A stretch of 64,000 nucleotides of DNA from Purshia tridentata (GCA_003254885.1 QANT01006358.1:119542-183541), one strand, 5' to 3'; shown: positions 27,777-41,000, counted from the first letter of the stretch. Numbers and translations are program-made. Notes: generated from the sequence alone by a model not told the origin.

Positions 27777-29107
27777 CTAATGCACAGATTGTGAATGGCT
27801 ATGCTCACCTTCGTAGGTGACTATGAGCATAGCAGGGTCTTCAAGGCATCGCTCAACATGTTTCCTTGCTGGGCAGCCTCTCGTGCTGCTGCATTTATAG
27901 TAACCCCTACATTAAAACCTCTAAACAATCAGATTGATGACTTCAATGATCAAAAGTTAGGGTAATCTAGGCATCAAATTAAGATTTTTGGAAAAAACAA
28001 AAACTTCAAAGAGCTAGAGTTGCAAGGACAATTAGTGTTATCAACCCGCGCATCTATAGTAGCATGTTTTGAATGTAGAATATAAAAGTAGTACCTAGGA
28101 TATGGGGAGCCTTTAATTGGTTTCTGCCCATATTTCCTCCACGAATACTCATCAGCAGGAATGTCCGCAATCTTGTCACTGATGGCAGGAACCTTAAAAG
28201 ATCTTTTCACCCTCAGTTTCCTATTGACAAAAACAAGAGTAATTTCTTTAAACAAACAAAGAGCACCCACTTGAAAGCATAAATTCAGAATAAAAGCTGA
28301 CCTCTTCTTTGAATGATGACATTTGCCACTACTTCCACATTTTACACTCCCATTTTCCTCCATACCAGTGCAGCTCCTTCTTTGTTGTGAGATCCGATCA
28401 GATGACTGAGGCAAACTACCAATTAATTGGAAGGAATTGCTGTGAAGGTCAGCCACACCACCATCCATGCTCAAACATGATATGAATGATCTGGGGGATG
28501 ACATGGAGGGTGTGCAGCTAGGCCTGTCAAATGCAAGGTTTATGCAACTGTTTCTCCTGGAGTACATTATATCAGTCTGATATTTTAACTGTTGGTGCTG
28601 AAATTGTTGCAATCTTTGCATCTCTTGCTGATGATCATGCTGCTGTTCAAGAAACTGATACTGTTGTAATGGTTTTGTTTTGGCAATTTGGAGAGGAAAA
28701 TTGATATTTCTATCCAGTACTGGGTTTCCAAGAAACACCTTCTGGTTCTGGCTGTGTGTATGCTGCAGATAACTTCCACACCTTGAATCCTTTTCTGTGG
28801 GTGTGTTTTCAGGAAACTTATCTGGGAGTAGTTGGAGGGGTTTTGTTGAAATATCTGATCTGTAATTTGGGCCATCTAGGAAGATGCTTTGAGGCAAAGG
28901 TGACTTAAACCTCTTCAACTTTCTCACTCTTCCATGACCTAAGCCACTACTCAGAAGAGACACAACTCTTTTGAACTTGAACACAGCTTCCTTAGTCTGT
29001 ACCAATAAACTTTTACAGTGAACCTGATCTTTAGGTTGACACAAGAGACTGAGAACTCCATGGCAGCTCTCAACAGCTGCTTTGTTAGCTACTTCAACCT
29101 CCTCCAT
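27777..29107 (-). CDS. WRKY39: WRKY transcription factor, group IId (WRKY39/21/74 type)
   Basis: Three exons on the minus strand: 29107-28302, 28220-28095 and 27906-27777 (353 aa). Group IId WRKYs bind W boxes and calmodulin and act in stress and defence. The sequence begins [20 protein letters not shown]. The calmodulin-binding C-motif is in [21 protein letters not shown] (about residues 49-69), and a Gln-rich stretch lies mid-protein. A Cys/His basic stretch ([14 protein letters not shown]) precedes the WRKY domain. WRKYGQK is at residues 296-302 and the C2HC-type zinc finger begins with CSSTRGC and ends in HSH. The domain is split by an intron after SPYPR, the position usual for group II. 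The chosen ATG is the first in frame. The positional counterpart is At3g04670. Group is certain; the exact orthologue is inferred from gene order. Confidence 0.93.
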
Positions 29108-31376
29108 GTTCACCCAAGCCCGAAAAAAATAGGTCCCTAAATCCTCAAAACCCTGTCAGCCCAGATGAGAATATCCATTTGGATGGTTAGAAACTAAGAA
29201 ACCAAAACAGAAGAGAAAACCGTGTACACTTGGGGCAGTGAAACCCAACGCTATCTAAAGGTGTGAAGGTGAAGACTTTGCTAGTGTGCTTTGCCTTTGG
29301 GAATAAGTAGAAAATATGTTAAAACAAAACCAAGTGTTCCTAATCCTTCCCAGTCCCCATTGGCCCAAAAATGAAATCTTCTTCCTTTAACCACACATTT
29401 ATATATAAATATATATATTTCAATGAAAGAATGTGATATATTATCAAGGAATTGCTGTTTCTAACAATAAAAAACCTGCAAGAAAGAGATGGTGCTCTGT
29501 TCTGAGAAAAGTGTAAAACAGAGGACTTGAGGCACGTCTGACGTCTGAGAAAGAAAAAAAGTAAACCAAGTCTCTGTCAAAGATCCTAAGAGAGGGGACC
29601 CACTTCATGACCTCGAATTTCTAATTTGTTGCATTTTTCTTCGCTTGGAAATTTATCAAGTACAGTAGTACCTCTGTATTTTACGAGTGAGTCACAGACG
29701 TCCATTCTGGTCTCTCTAGTGTAATCTCCAAGCAGCCGCTGCAGTCTGGAAGAAGGCAGAGATGTGGACACGTGGAGGTAGATCATGCACTCTGGCAAGA
29801 ATGTGGGATAAAAAATTTGTGGGACCCGCATTGTTGACCTTGCATTCTTTTGGCCTTCCTTTTTCTGCTGCTGCTGAGAGTGGTGGAGGAAGATAAACAT
29901 GGAAGTGGGATTTGGGATCTGGGAGGCTCCTCAATCCTCAATGAATTTGGGGTTAGGTAAGGATCTTCATCTTGGGTTCACTTTTATTATTCAAATACAT
30001 AAGATTTTGTGTTTTAAATCCAATGGTTAGAATTGAACTGTTAGGTGTAACAATCCACAGTAACCCTCAATAAGAAAATCATAAAACGATGGGATTAGTA
30101 GTTAGTTAATGGGTTTCTTTCATTTGGAATCCTCATACACTAGTTATTAATCAATTGGCAAGTGAATGCATAATCTATGTGTTAGGCAAATGAACACTTG
30201 CCTACTAAATTATTGGTGATGAGAAAAGTCTCCCACCTTTTAATCTTTCGGTTTTATTTGATGGATAAAGAGGAAATGATTTCTGAAATGACCTTAATTG
30301 GCGAAGAGTTTTGTCATCTTGCACTAATGCCCGAAAAAGATGGATTTTAATAATAAGGTTTTTGAGTTGAAACTTGAAAGAGTGGATAAATAGTTAAAAA
30401 CACAATTACATGATGGTCCACAATTTAGGCTGGATATATAATAATTGTTATAGGAAGTCTTTCAAAACGAAAAGCAAGTTTAGCATCTTGTATGTATGTC
30501 ATTTGCTTAGTGGAGTATCATTGAAAGTTGCATATATACATAATATATATATTGTCAAATGAAATGCACACAATTGGGCAAATAAGTAATAATGGAAGTG
30601 CCAATTTGACAACAAATCAAGGATTTGAGCCTGATGTACTGATGTTCCAATGGGGTATGTTGTTTGTCACGTCAAGTTGATTCCTTTCTGAGACTTGTAC
30701 ACAACCCTTTCTAGTTTTAGATGCCTTTTGCACGCCACCCATCACATTAAAGATGCTGTAAAAGCTCAAGATTCTGATTTTTGAGTTTGATATATATTTA
30801 TGTATATTCATGCTGGTATAGCCTTAAACACTGTCAAAGTGAAGCATCTCTGAACTCTCTTCTTTTGTTTTTTTACTGCAGTGCAGTGTGTTATCATCCA
30901 ACAGAATCAGATTTTATTTTTACAACATGTTATATGTGTGGCATTGTTCCCTGCTATATAATAGTATTGACCTGTATCAATTTTTTCAGTGAATCTTGAC
31001 AGATAGATGAGTAAAACATACAGAAACTAAACCATATATATGTGATATCAAACTATATTAGAAGAAAGGCTATACATAACTGTATATGTGAATATAAATT
31101 TGTTACCATATAGAAGTAGAACAGCAGGCAGAATAAACTTGACTCTGTATGAACTTGTTTAAGTAGAGTACAAATTTTTGCTATAGAATCATATAGACTG
31201 TCCAATATATAATAGATACAAGTAATATATAGGGAAAAATTAAGAGGAAACAAGTAACACATACAATGAAAGCATCAACCTCTGAAGTACGTAGTTAATC
31301 TAATAAGCTGGTTTTATTTGGTAGATTAATCCCATGGCTTACATTTACTGCAGCAAAATCATTAAGAGCGTTTCCC
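29108..31376. other. Intergenic region upstream of WRKY, downstream of ANX
   Basis: The first few hundred bases are the WRKY leader and promoter. The remainder is AT-rich and carries only short open frames without recognisable protein composition, plus the 3' end of the ANX-like transcript at the right side. Confidence 0.55.
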
Positions 31377-34001
31377 TCATCGGCCTTTTGGATTGACAAT
31401 CTGCGAGAAGATTTCGGTGGTGTCATTTTCTGTGGTGCCGCCATTTGCAGCAGTGTCATCAACATCGCCCAAGTCACTTTCACTTCCAAGGCTGAGGTTG
31501 CTGTAATGTATTGCCATCATGTTCTGGTTGCTTAGACTGGCATCTTCTGAGTCCCTTCTCTCACGTCTTGAAGAACCGAAGCCTTCTGATTCGTCCTGCA
31601 ACTGGAGAGCAAACTCAAGATTCCACAAGATATCATTCAATGTGGGGCGGTCAATTCCTGCATCAGACAAGCACTTCTCAGCTGTATCTGCAAACTTCTT
31701 GACACTTTCCATGTTGACTTTGCCCTTGAGATGAGGATCAATGATGTCCTCCAGAGTTCCTTTTCTTTGGCAAAGCAGAGCCCAATCTGCTAGACTAACC
31801 TGTTCCTTTGACAAGCTAGGATTGAGAGCAGGCCTTGCACACAAAGCCTCAAACAGGACAACCCCAAATGAGTAGACATCAGATTTTTCAGTCAGCTGTT
31901 GCCTCTTGAAGTATTCAGGATCCAAGTAGCCAAAGCTACCCTTCACCACTGTACTAACATGGCCAGCCTCCATATTTGGACCAGTCTTGGAGAGCCCGAA
32001 ATCTGAAACCTTGGCATCCCAACTCTCATCCAAGAGAATGTTTGTTGTCTTGACATCCCTATGAATGATGGTCCACCTAGCCCCTGTATGCAGGTAGTGC
32101 AGTCCCTTTGCTGCTCCAATGCAAATCTCCAACCTTCTCTTCCATGACAGCTGACCTAGAGATTTGTTGTTCTTGTATAGATGCTCCCGTAGAGTCCCAC
32201 GTGACATGAAGTCATAAACCAAGCACATTTCATTGTCTTCCTCACAGAATCCAATTAGAGAGACCAAATGTTTATGTCTCAACTCTGAAAGCATCTCAAT
32301 TTCAGTCTGGAATTCGTTAACTCCTTGTTCTGATTGTGGGTTAGACCTCTTGATGGCCACTTTGAGTCCTCCATCAATGACTCCCTTGTACACCTTTCCA
32401 AACCCTCCAATGCCAATCACATTAGACTCCTCGAAATTCTTAGTAGCCTCTTTCATCTCAACAAAGGAGAAACGCCTGCAACGACCCTGAGCAGCAGACG
32501 AGAGGTGGCAACTACCATTACTCTTGCGTGAATTTGTTGATTTGGTGGCACTGGTATGGGAATTGCCATAGAGTGGTAGCCAGCTAGACGTGTGTGTTTC
32601 TGTTCCTGCCATTTTCTTCTTTCTTTGGTACGCAGCAATGCACACTACAGCCATTATGCCAAAGGCTGCGGCTCCTCCAGCAGCTCCACCAATCACATGA
32701 GCTTTATTGGTTCCACTTTCCTTCTTCTCACTCTCAAAGCTTTTCGCCTCTTGCTCAAACTCAAACTTTTCCATCATAGCCGAAGGCCTAGGATTGGGAC
32801 CTGCCAAGTTCTTACCCATATCAAGCTTGAATATCTCGACCCCATTGAGGAATGCATCAAAGTACTCAGGACGTATTTCTTGATTTGGACGCAAAGTTAG
32901 CCAAAGCTGACCACTACTGGACTCATTGACTAATATCACAAAATCTTTGTATGAAGGCACCCCCTTTCCTCCCGACATTACAATCACATCCATATCAGCC
33001 TGGGCAGTTTGGTTGTTGATGGTGGTAGTGAACACTACCTGATTGGCCAGGTTGAAATAAAAGTCACATAAGTGTAACCTCACAAGGTACATGAATTTGG
33101 GATCAACCTGGTTGAACACCCATGTGAGATTGGTTTGCACGTTGATTGCCTTGTCATTCGCCATTGATCTCGAGGTTCTGTAAATATCAACAGGAGCAAT
33201 ATACTCTGGCACATCTCTGTACTCAATTTTAACATCTTTGGGAGCCTCATTGTTGAGCCCAATGTTACCGCCAAATAGATAACCATAGTCATGATACCAT
33301 GTCCTTGATAGGCCACCAGAGTCTTTGGTTGGTGGAATAAACTGCCCACCAACATTCACTCTATACATGGTCTGCAAATTTGAATCCTTTGTATCAAAAA
33401 CAAGGTCTGTTGCCCCAACCACTGAGGCCTCGTTGAACATTTCAGCCGGCGATGGAATCAGTTCAATCCCATTTACAAAGGCAAAACCCTTGGAAGGCGC
33501 AAAGGTGACCTCTAGAGAAACCGAAGTTTGGGGCGCCAGGGAGTACTCTTTAATGATATAACCTTGTGTAAGGGCCTTACATGTGATTGCAGCACTGAAA
33601 TTTTGCAAGAGAGTGATTCCATTCGCCACAACTGCAAAATAGGAATCTTCGACATTGTTGCTGCCATACACTGCCGGATAGAAATGGAGTCTAAGCATGT
33701 ACCGACTCTTTGAATCCACAGGAAACTTGTATGTTGCATTGGAGGTAAAAATTCTGGCCTTCATGTATGGAACCGCAGAGAGAAGCGAAGGGTCCTGGTA
33801 TCCGGCTTCAGCCGTACTTGAATTCCCCGAAATGAACTTAGAGTCGGGTTTCCATGTCCTTCCATCTGCATCTTTGGCTTCATTATCTTGGCCACAGGCA
33901 AGGATCAACGAATCCGAGCCTGGGTTTGCAGCATGGAGGCCATTCAACAACATCACACACGCAAAAGCAAGAAAGAAAAAGATGTGGGTTTTGATGTACA
34001 T
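31377..34001 (-). CDS. ANX1: ANXUR-like CrRLK1L receptor kinase
   Basis: Intronless, 874 aa, as in most of the CrRLK1L family. ANX1/2 are plasma-membrane kinases of the pollen tube that perceive RALF peptides and keep the wall intact until the tube reaches the embryo sac. Residues 1-24 are a signal peptide; two malectin-like domains cover about 28-400, with several N-glycosylation sequons. A transmembrane helix is at about 436-458 (GGAAGGAAAFGIMAVVCIAA). The kinase (about 525-800) has the Gly loop GIGGFGKV, VAIK (Lys 551), HRDVKTTN (Asp 649), DFG (667-669) and GSFGYLDPEYF, so it looks active. The far C-terminus TEIFSQIVNPKGR is the same as I recall for Arabidopsis ANX1. Position matches At3g04690. 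Other CrRLK1L members are less likely because of that tail. Confidence 0.94.
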   Translation of the reverse strand: MYIKTHIFFFLAFACVMLLNGLHAANPGSDSLILACGQDNEAKDADGRTWKPDSKFISGNSSTAEAGYQDPSLLSAVPYMKARIFTSNATYKFPVDSKSRYMLRLHFYPAVYGSNNVEDSYFAVVANGITLLQNFSAAITCKALTQGYIIKEYSLAPQTSVSLEVTFAPSKGFAFVNGIELIPSPAEMFNEASVVGATDLVFDTKDSNLQTMYRVNVGGQFIPPTKDSGGLSRTWYHDYGYLFGGNIGLNNEAPKDVKIEYRDVPEYIAPVDIYRTSRSMANDKAINVQTNLTWVFNQVDPKFMYLVRLHLCDFYFNLANQVVFTTTINNQTAQADMDVIVMSGGKGVPSYKDFVILVNESSSGQLWLTLRPNQEIRPEYFDAFLNGVEIFKLDMGKNLAGPNPRPSAMMEKFEFEQEAKSFESEKKESGTNKAHVIGGAAGGAAAFGIMAVVCIAAYQRKKKMAGTETHTSSWLPLYGNSHTSATKSTNSRKSNGSCHLSSAAQGRCRRFSFVEMKEATKNFEESNVIGIGGFGKVYKGVIDGGLKVAIKRSNPQSEQGVNEFQTEIEMLSELRHKHLVSLIGFCEEDNEMCLVYDFMSRGTLREHLYKNNKSLGQLSWKRRLEICIGAAKGLHYLHTGARWTIIHRDVKTTNILLDESWDAKVSDFGLSKTGPNMEAGHVSTVVKGSFGYLDPEYFKRQQLTEKSDVYSFGVVLFEALCARPALNPSLSKEQVSLADWALLCQRKGTLEDIIDPHLKGKVNMESVKKFADTAEKCLSDAGIDRPTLNDILWNLEFALQLQDESEGFGSSRRERRDSEDASLSNQNMMAIHYSNLSLGSESDLGDVDDTAANGGTTENDTTEIFSQIVNPKGR

Positions 34002-34024
34002 GGCTAACTAATGAAAGGAAACAC

Positions 34025-34161
34025 AGAGAGAGAGAGAGAGAGAGACAATGCTCTCTCTATGGCGTACAGGAAAACAGAGGAGGCTGATCAATGAGGGAGA
34101 ACAATAAGTTTTCCTGTACGCCTGAAGAAAAAGAATGAAGAAGAAGAAGAAGAAGAAGAAG
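34025..34161. repeat. (GA)n and (GAA)n microsatellites in the ANX leader/promoter
   Basis: (AG)n at 34025-34045 and (AAG)n at about 34134-34161, 25-160 bp upstream of the ANX-like start codon. GAGA-type repeats are frequent in plant core promoters and leaders. Confidence 0.9.
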
Positions 34162-35679
34162 GGTTTTGTTGTTTTTGTTTTTGTTTTTCTTCTTGGGTTT
34201 CTTTTTGTTCCTACGGGGCGCTTAACCTAAGTCATACCTAATCAAAATAATAAAAAGCGTTAGCAGGTCTTACCTGGATGTCAAGGACTAGACCAGGCAA
34301 GACGAAACAGAGAGAGAGACAGAGATGGTGGGTTTTGTGTTTTCTTTGCTGCTTCGTTTTGATTTCCATTTCTGGGGTCCATTGTTGACAACCGTTAAGG
34401 TTGTTGGAAACCAATGATGGAGAGCAACAATCGTAGATTGTAACATGTTTGGTTGGTTGTAACACGGTTTCATCAATGTCTATTAGCAGTAAAATAATAG
34501 ACTAAATATAGCATTTTTTTTGCCAAGTAATTTGCAGGTAATTGTTGTAAGTTTTGTTGAATCAATCAGCCACTGAAATCGGATGGACCATTAATATATT
34601 CCTTGGACTTAAATGACTTGGGTTTGTTAATTTCTATATGCATGTCAAATAGCCTAGACTTATTAGGGCTTGAGAAACAACCAACAAACAGAGTAGACTG
34701 GTTTCAAAAAGTTCCTACTAAAAGTTGTTAATTAATATCTTTAATGACATTATAGTTTTTATAGTAATGTTAATTTGCAGGATTAGAGACAAATGTGCTT
34801 AAATGTGCTTATCAAGTTATCACGTACTACACCATACATGCTCATGAGTTCAATGCATATCGATAAATCGCAATAATTAAATTAAAATTTTAAACTAAAA
34901 GAAGCAATTAATGAACCCCACAAAGTCCAGAATGAGCTTAAAGAGGAACAAACATGAGGTAAAATTTAAAAGAGCTTCTGATCAGTTAAAGTTCAGAGAT
35001 TTCTACTCAAGTCAATGATTCACCACCAAATTGATTAATTAATTGACTACCGCATGCATCATACACAATGGCAGGGCATGTATAGATTAGGTCATGACGA
35101 TTTTCTTCAAGGGTATCAATATATGTATCATCCTAAAGACACCTAACCAATTAAACCCCAAAGTTTTGAATTCTACTTAATATAACAAGTCACATTTAGG
35201 ACTACTTAAAATCTTTTGTTTTTTTTCTGTTTTTCTAGAAACTAATATAGGCTTTAATTTTGATGGAGAAATTTGATCTATCATATATTAATTTCATCCC
35301 CATGACATGTATTAATGAATAAAAAGGACTTCCCAAAGGCAATTAATTAAGGTGGTGACTACTAATTAGTAATTACGTACCCTCCAAAATTAAGCATGGG
35401 TTTGGTGCAGACAGTTAGAAATGGATGGTGGGAATGGCAATGGATAGGCGTGACCACCGCACGTCCACCCGGCCTTACCGTTCTCCATTAAAGCCCATCA
35501 CACAACCCCTGGCTTGAGCTGGTCGGGCTGGTGACGTCAGGCACGTACCGGAAACTCTATTCCTCAGACTCTATCTCCTACTAATTGGGACCCACCCCCC
35601 AACCCATTCCGCATCCCTCCGCCACTTGGTCGCTGGCTGGCGCGGCAGCAGCCCCACCCGCACTGCCGCTGCCACCGCA
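34162..35679. other. Divergent intergenic region between ANX and DUF1685 genes
   Basis: Contains the ANX promoter on the left and the DUF1685 promoter on the right; the last 200 bp before the DUF1685 TATA box is unusually GC-rich (35440-35670). No gene seen. Confidence 0.55.
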
Positions 35680-35690
35680 TATATATTTAA
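35680..35690 (+). promoter_or_regulatory. TATA box of the DUF1685 gene
   Basis: TATATATTTAA, 64 bp before the start codon and immediately after the GC-rich block. Confidence 0.6.
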
Positions 35691-35753
35691 GGTAGCTCAA
35701 ATACCTGCACGTACAATTTAATTAATTAATTAATAATTAAGATAACAACAATC

Positions 35754-36430
35754 ATGACAACCAAGGACGACCAAATACTAATGTCACTATCACCGTCACC
35801 GCCGTCCCTATCCCATTCGGGCTCCGAGGAGGAACTCCAAAACATGCCGTTGGCGCCGCCCAAGAGGCCTTTGAACAGCAAGCGCCGCCTCTCCAAGCAG
35901 CTCTCCCTCTGCGTCACCCCTCGTGACATCGCGTGGGAGAAGCGGCGCCACCAGATTCTCATGCAGGAAAGGAGGAAGAACGGCATCGCCGACTACTCCG
36001 ACGACCTCCCCCTCACCGACGAGGACTTGCATGAGCTTAAAGGCTGTATAGAGCTTGGCTTTGGTTTCAATGAGGAGGAGGGTCAAAGGTTGTGTCCTAC
36101 TTTGCCCGCTCTTGACCTTTACTTTGCCGTCAACCGCCAGCTCTCTCCCAGTCCCGTCTCTACGCCGCAAAGCGGCCGTCATTCTACGTCGTCATCGCTG
36201 GGTGGACGCTGCTCGTCGTTTGGAAGCCCCAGAAGCGACACCGATTCATGGAAGATTTGCAGCCCAGGTGTGTTAAATTTTAGATATTATATATATGGCA
36301 ATGGCATCTAATTAATTGAAATGTATAAATGGGAGGGAGTTTTGTTGCAGGTGATAATCCTCAACAGGTGAAGACCAAGTTGAGGCATTGGGCTCAAGCA
36401 GTTGCTTGTTCAGTGATGCAGTCTTCTTGA
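35754..36430 (+). CDS. DUF1685-family protein
   Basis: Two exons, 35754-36267 and 36351-36430 (197 aa), one GT-AG intron. The function of the family is unknown. Visible features: Ser/Pro-rich N-terminus, basic RRLSKQLSLCVTPRDIAWEK, then the family signature LTDEDLHELKGCIELGFGFN with LCPTLPALDLYFAVNRQ, a Ser-rich segment (STSSSLGGRCSS, GSPRSDTDSWKICSPG) and the C-terminal VKTKLRHWAQAVACSVMQ. DUF1685 proteins share this DEDL..LKGC..LGFGF and C-terminal KTRLRHWAQAVAC pattern. GC content is higher than the surroundings. I believe its positional counterpart is At3g04700. Confidence 0.9.
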
Positions 36431-38034
36431 AGCGTTGGTATGGCTTTGGCTTGTACAGAGAAAAAGCTTGTTGTTGTTGTTGTTGATGATGTTCAGTACG
36501 TGGTACGGTACGTGCAGTCTTATTGAATAATTAAGAAATTAAGTGTGTGTGAGATGGCTTTGTACAGAGGAAAAGAGTTGTAATTTCTAGAGAGATGCAG
36601 AATTTACAGAAACACAGAAGAGAAGAGAACAGATATCGAAGATGAGATCAGAAGATCGATCGAGGTCGGCTTAAAGCCTTAAGCTAATTACAATTAATGT
36701 TTAGGGCTTTGATTCTTCTATTTTCAGCTATTAATTACCAACAAATTAACAATTATGTTGGGGCATGCAATGCATTGCAAATTAACTCAACAAGAAGTCC
36801 ATCAATCTATAATTAGTTAACTTGTTTAGAGAATTAATACGCTTAATTTTACGTACGTACGTACCCCCTTGCTCTTATATTTCATTTTTCAAAATCATAA
36901 CTTCTCTCCGGCACACAACATACATGGTTCTGTACGTAACCAGTTCATTTTTGTGTCACCTGCAGTTATGTTGATTTTGATGTTGCTTGTGAAAATGGAA
37001 ATTCGGGGATATGTACTATGAAAAGCTTTTAATAAATAGAATAATCTTGTTAGATTATTTCTTTTTCACTGTAATTGTGTAATAATTGTATATTTATATT
37101 GTAATGAGTCATTTTCTTTATTAATTAGATTGTAATAACCCAATTGGTATTATATATCTTTTCTAAAAGCTCCATTACTCACTTGTTCAAATTCTTCACA
37201 CAAGTTAAATCATATCTATTAATAAAAAATTACATTTAAATCAACTTATTCATTAATATTATTAAAAATACCTATAATTGTTGAATAGCTCAATTAAAAA
37301 GATCGTGAAAATATCTTCCTTAAAAATTGAAAAACATGCATTTTTTTAAAATACCTTCAGCCTAAATCTTATGATTTTCCTTTCTCTTCTTAATTATAAA
37401 TATTGTTAACCGTCATTTTCATAAAATACCATACCCACTAACTTAGTAATAATTTTCATTCTAAAATATATAAAAAATTCAAAATCCAAAATAAAAAATA
37501 AACAAGGGTTTCCTTCTTCCATATAGCACCACTGCCAAATAGGCACTTTTTATTTTTTATTTTTATTTTGGTATTAAGCGCGTCTTTCTATGTAATTTTA
37601 TGGAAAGATAAAATTTTAATTATTTCTTAGAAGAAAAAGATTTTTTTGGGTAAGTATTTACTTTCTTAAAAAAAAAAAGATAGGATAGTAATTTGGGTGA
37701 AAATAATGATACTCCAAGTAAATCTCATTAATCTGACAAAAAAAGGACAAATCTCCGTTTTGTTTTTCTCTCTATTGACCAGGAAAAAAAAAAGTTAGAC
37801 CCTTTTTCTTTGGTTTTGGAATTGGCGTGGTAGGCAATTAGGATTTAGGCATAAACCATAAACCCCGAGACTTGGGCTGTCTCGCTATCTCTCTGCCGTC
37901 TGAAGACACCTTGAACTTCCTAAGAAGTTTCTCTCTGCTCAGAACCGCGAACTAAACTCAGTTCCTAAGAAGTTAAAGCTTTCAGAAACCCAACGAAATC
38001 AACTACCTTTCCTTCTGCGTCTGCTTGCCTACAT
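36431..38034. other. AT-rich intergenic region
   Basis: 3' UTR of the DUF1685 gene (with a TTG repeat near 36468) and promoter/leader of the ankyrin-TPR gene. An ACGT repeat lies at about 36852-36864. No gene seen. Confidence 0.55.
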
Positions 38035-41000
38035 ATGGCCACTGACGCTTCTGCTGCCCTTGCAGGTTCTTTCTCTCGCCCTCTATTACAATTCATACAC
38101 CCTTTATTTAAATCTAGAATGTGTTTATATGGTCTCAGGCAAAAAGTCCATTAATTTCTAACCGAACATGCATAAATATAATTACTTGTCGAATTTATGT
38201 CACCTTTATATCTTATAAGAAAGAAAGTAATTCCTTGAATCGTTGCAGTGAGGGAAAAAGTACAACAATTTCTGAATGCTGCTTGTACTGGGAATCTCGA
38301 TCTCTTAAAGAGTGAGTCAATGCTCTCTTTCCCTTTTCGGTGTGTTATTTTTCAATGATGAATTGGGTTATTGTTGCTTTGAATTGCTGATGATTGTTTT
38401 ACTGGGATTGAGTTGAATTGGGGTTTTTCTTTTGAGTAGACTTGGCGCGGCAACTTGATGAAGGAAAGGAATTGGCCAAAACTGTGGCTGATATTAAGGA
38501 TGCCAACAAGCGAGGGGCGCTTCATTTTGCAGCGAGAGAGGGCCAGACTGAGGTGTGCAAGTACTTGCTGGAGGAATTGAAACTCGATGTTGATACCAAA
38601 GACGAAGACGGTATGTGCTTTATGTTATTTTTTGGAGCTTTTTTTTCTTTTACTGGTTGATGAATTTGAAAATTCACTGAAGAGTAAACAACAGTACAAC
38701 AAAAGTTGGGCTTTAGTCTTTAGCTCCCTAGCAAAACAGAATGCTAAGCAGCTCAAAATAAACAACACAAGCAATTTTGTGACCTTAGAAGTCAAAAATC
38801 AACTCTTTTGGATGTAATGGAGATTCCTAATGCTTTTTGAGTGCAAATTATTCATTGTATGACTCAAACCGAAATTTCAAGAGGATCAAATGCTAATGCT
38901 ATTGAACCACAAGTGTTTAACAACATCTTTTATTGTGAGTAGAAAATCCTATATTTGTGTGATTAATATGCTTGTGGGACGCATAATCTAATTTGGCTAG
39001 AGCTTTTCACTTGTTTTTCTATCATAATCATGCAGCTTATCTTTTACTAATTGTTAATGATTTACAGGTGAGACTGCTCTTATTCATGCTGCCCGGCAAG
39101 GCCATTCTGATACTGCAAAATACCTTATTGATCATGGTGCCAATCTTTCTATAGCCAGTGATTTAGGGGCCACAGCTCTTCATCATTCTGCTGGATTAGG
39201 TATGCTTCTTTTTTTCTTTTAAAATTTTTTGTTGTACAAATTTCTATGTTATTTTCTTTGGGGCGAGGAGAAGGGGTTTACTGTACAGGCATGTGCTCTT
39301 ATAATTGCATTTCATATATGGCTTAATCAAATTGCAGGAATCATATGATTGCATGGAATTCCTAGATGAAGTCTTTCTCTTAACTTTCACTCTCATTTGA
39401 GTCATTTTGATTGTGCTTGTTTACAGGAGACATTGAGTTGCTGAGATATCTACTTTCCAAAGGTGTTGATGTGAATTCACAAAGTGACGCTGGCACTCCT
39501 TTAATTTGGGCTGCTGGTCATGGCCAACAAGATGCTGTGAAAGTTCTGTTAGAACACCATGCTAATGTAAGCTGTCATTTATGTTCCTCATTTAAAGTCA
39601 ACTTCATCTTTTCATTTCAATTAATTTAGAAAATTATGAATTCTTCTTTTTCAATTTAAGAAAAGGGTCTTTAGATAGGTGCTTATTTGCTTGGTGGCGC
39701 CTCAGAGAGAGTGCCTATCTTGTGGGTATCTCTTCTTGTCATAGAGCATTCCTCTTGATTTTGAGCAGAGACCTGAGCATCATCTTTTTTCCGGTTGGGG
39801 AGTTCCCCATGGAATATTTTCCATGCATTGTCCAAGGCTTTTACCTTTTGGTGGAGGATTGAGTCTTTACCTTCTAGGAAAGTCGAAGAGTCATTTTCTG
39901 CACTAGGAAGATAGTCCTTCACATATTTTCTCTAGCTGGTCACCTTGTCTGTTGTTTACTGTCCAGTTGGCTTGCAGACTGGGTATCTTGGCCTTTAAGG
40001 CCTTTTTGAGCTTGCAAGGCTAAGCTGAGGATAGCAGAACCTTGTCTATGTTTGCTTGTTCCCTTTTTTAGTCTTTTAGGTCCTCCATAGTTCTGCTTCA
40101 ATTTTTTGGGTCATATGAACCATAGGGAACTCATCTGCAAAATGTTCTCATTTATGCCTGATATAGTATTATGTTCACTTCTACAACTCTCTTTTGTGGA
40201 TATTGTCTTCAAATTCCATTTTCATACCCATGTCACTTTAGTTCTTGTAAAGAGTTCCTGGATAATGATATTATAACAAATTGCTTTCTCAATATCACTA
40301 AAATGTGAGGGGAGATTGTCGGGAGTTTGTCTTATATTGTTTCATTTGCTTATTGTTGTTTTGCAGCCTAATGCTGAAACTGATGACGGTATTACGCCAT
40401 TGTTGTCATCTGTTGCGGCTGGTTCACTGCCATGCTTAGAGTCATTGATTCAGGTGTAATATCTTCCCTAATCTTCTGGTAATGTAGCAAAATAAATTTT
40501 CCAAGTGACAGTCAGATGATTTGTACAACAATTGAAATGAAAAAGAAAAATCCATATATGGCACGCATTCTGGATACGTCCTGTCCTTTGGTACCTAATG
40601 TCAAATGTCTATTGAGAGCATGGTTATTATTCTTCAATATTTGACTAACACCTAAGAGATGTCTGTATTATTTCCAAGCAACATAATGAACTTCTATGCT
40701 TTATTGATGTCTGGGCAGATGTGGCTGTGTCATAGCAATCTTTATATCATCATTTGACTTGCAACCCTTGCTTTTGCATTTTTTGTTAGTACAGGCAGGT
40801 GCCAAAGTAAATATTAGTGCTGGTGGAGCAACCCCTTTGCACATTGCTGCTGATAGTGGGAGCCCAGAGATTATAAAATGTTTGTTAAAAGCTGGAGCTG
40901 ATCCCAATATCACTGATGAGGTGAGGCTATGACTAAGCTATGAAAGAGTATTCACTTTCTTGCAATTTTCTTATGTTTATCTTTGCATTGACGTTTAGAA

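Noticed and set aside
29586-29934. Two overlapping minus-strand frames near 29.7 kb
   Set aside because: No domain, no homologous wording, located in the WRKY upstream region.
35808-36182. Minus-strand frame opposite the DUF1685 gene
   Set aside because: GC-rich shadow of the real exon.
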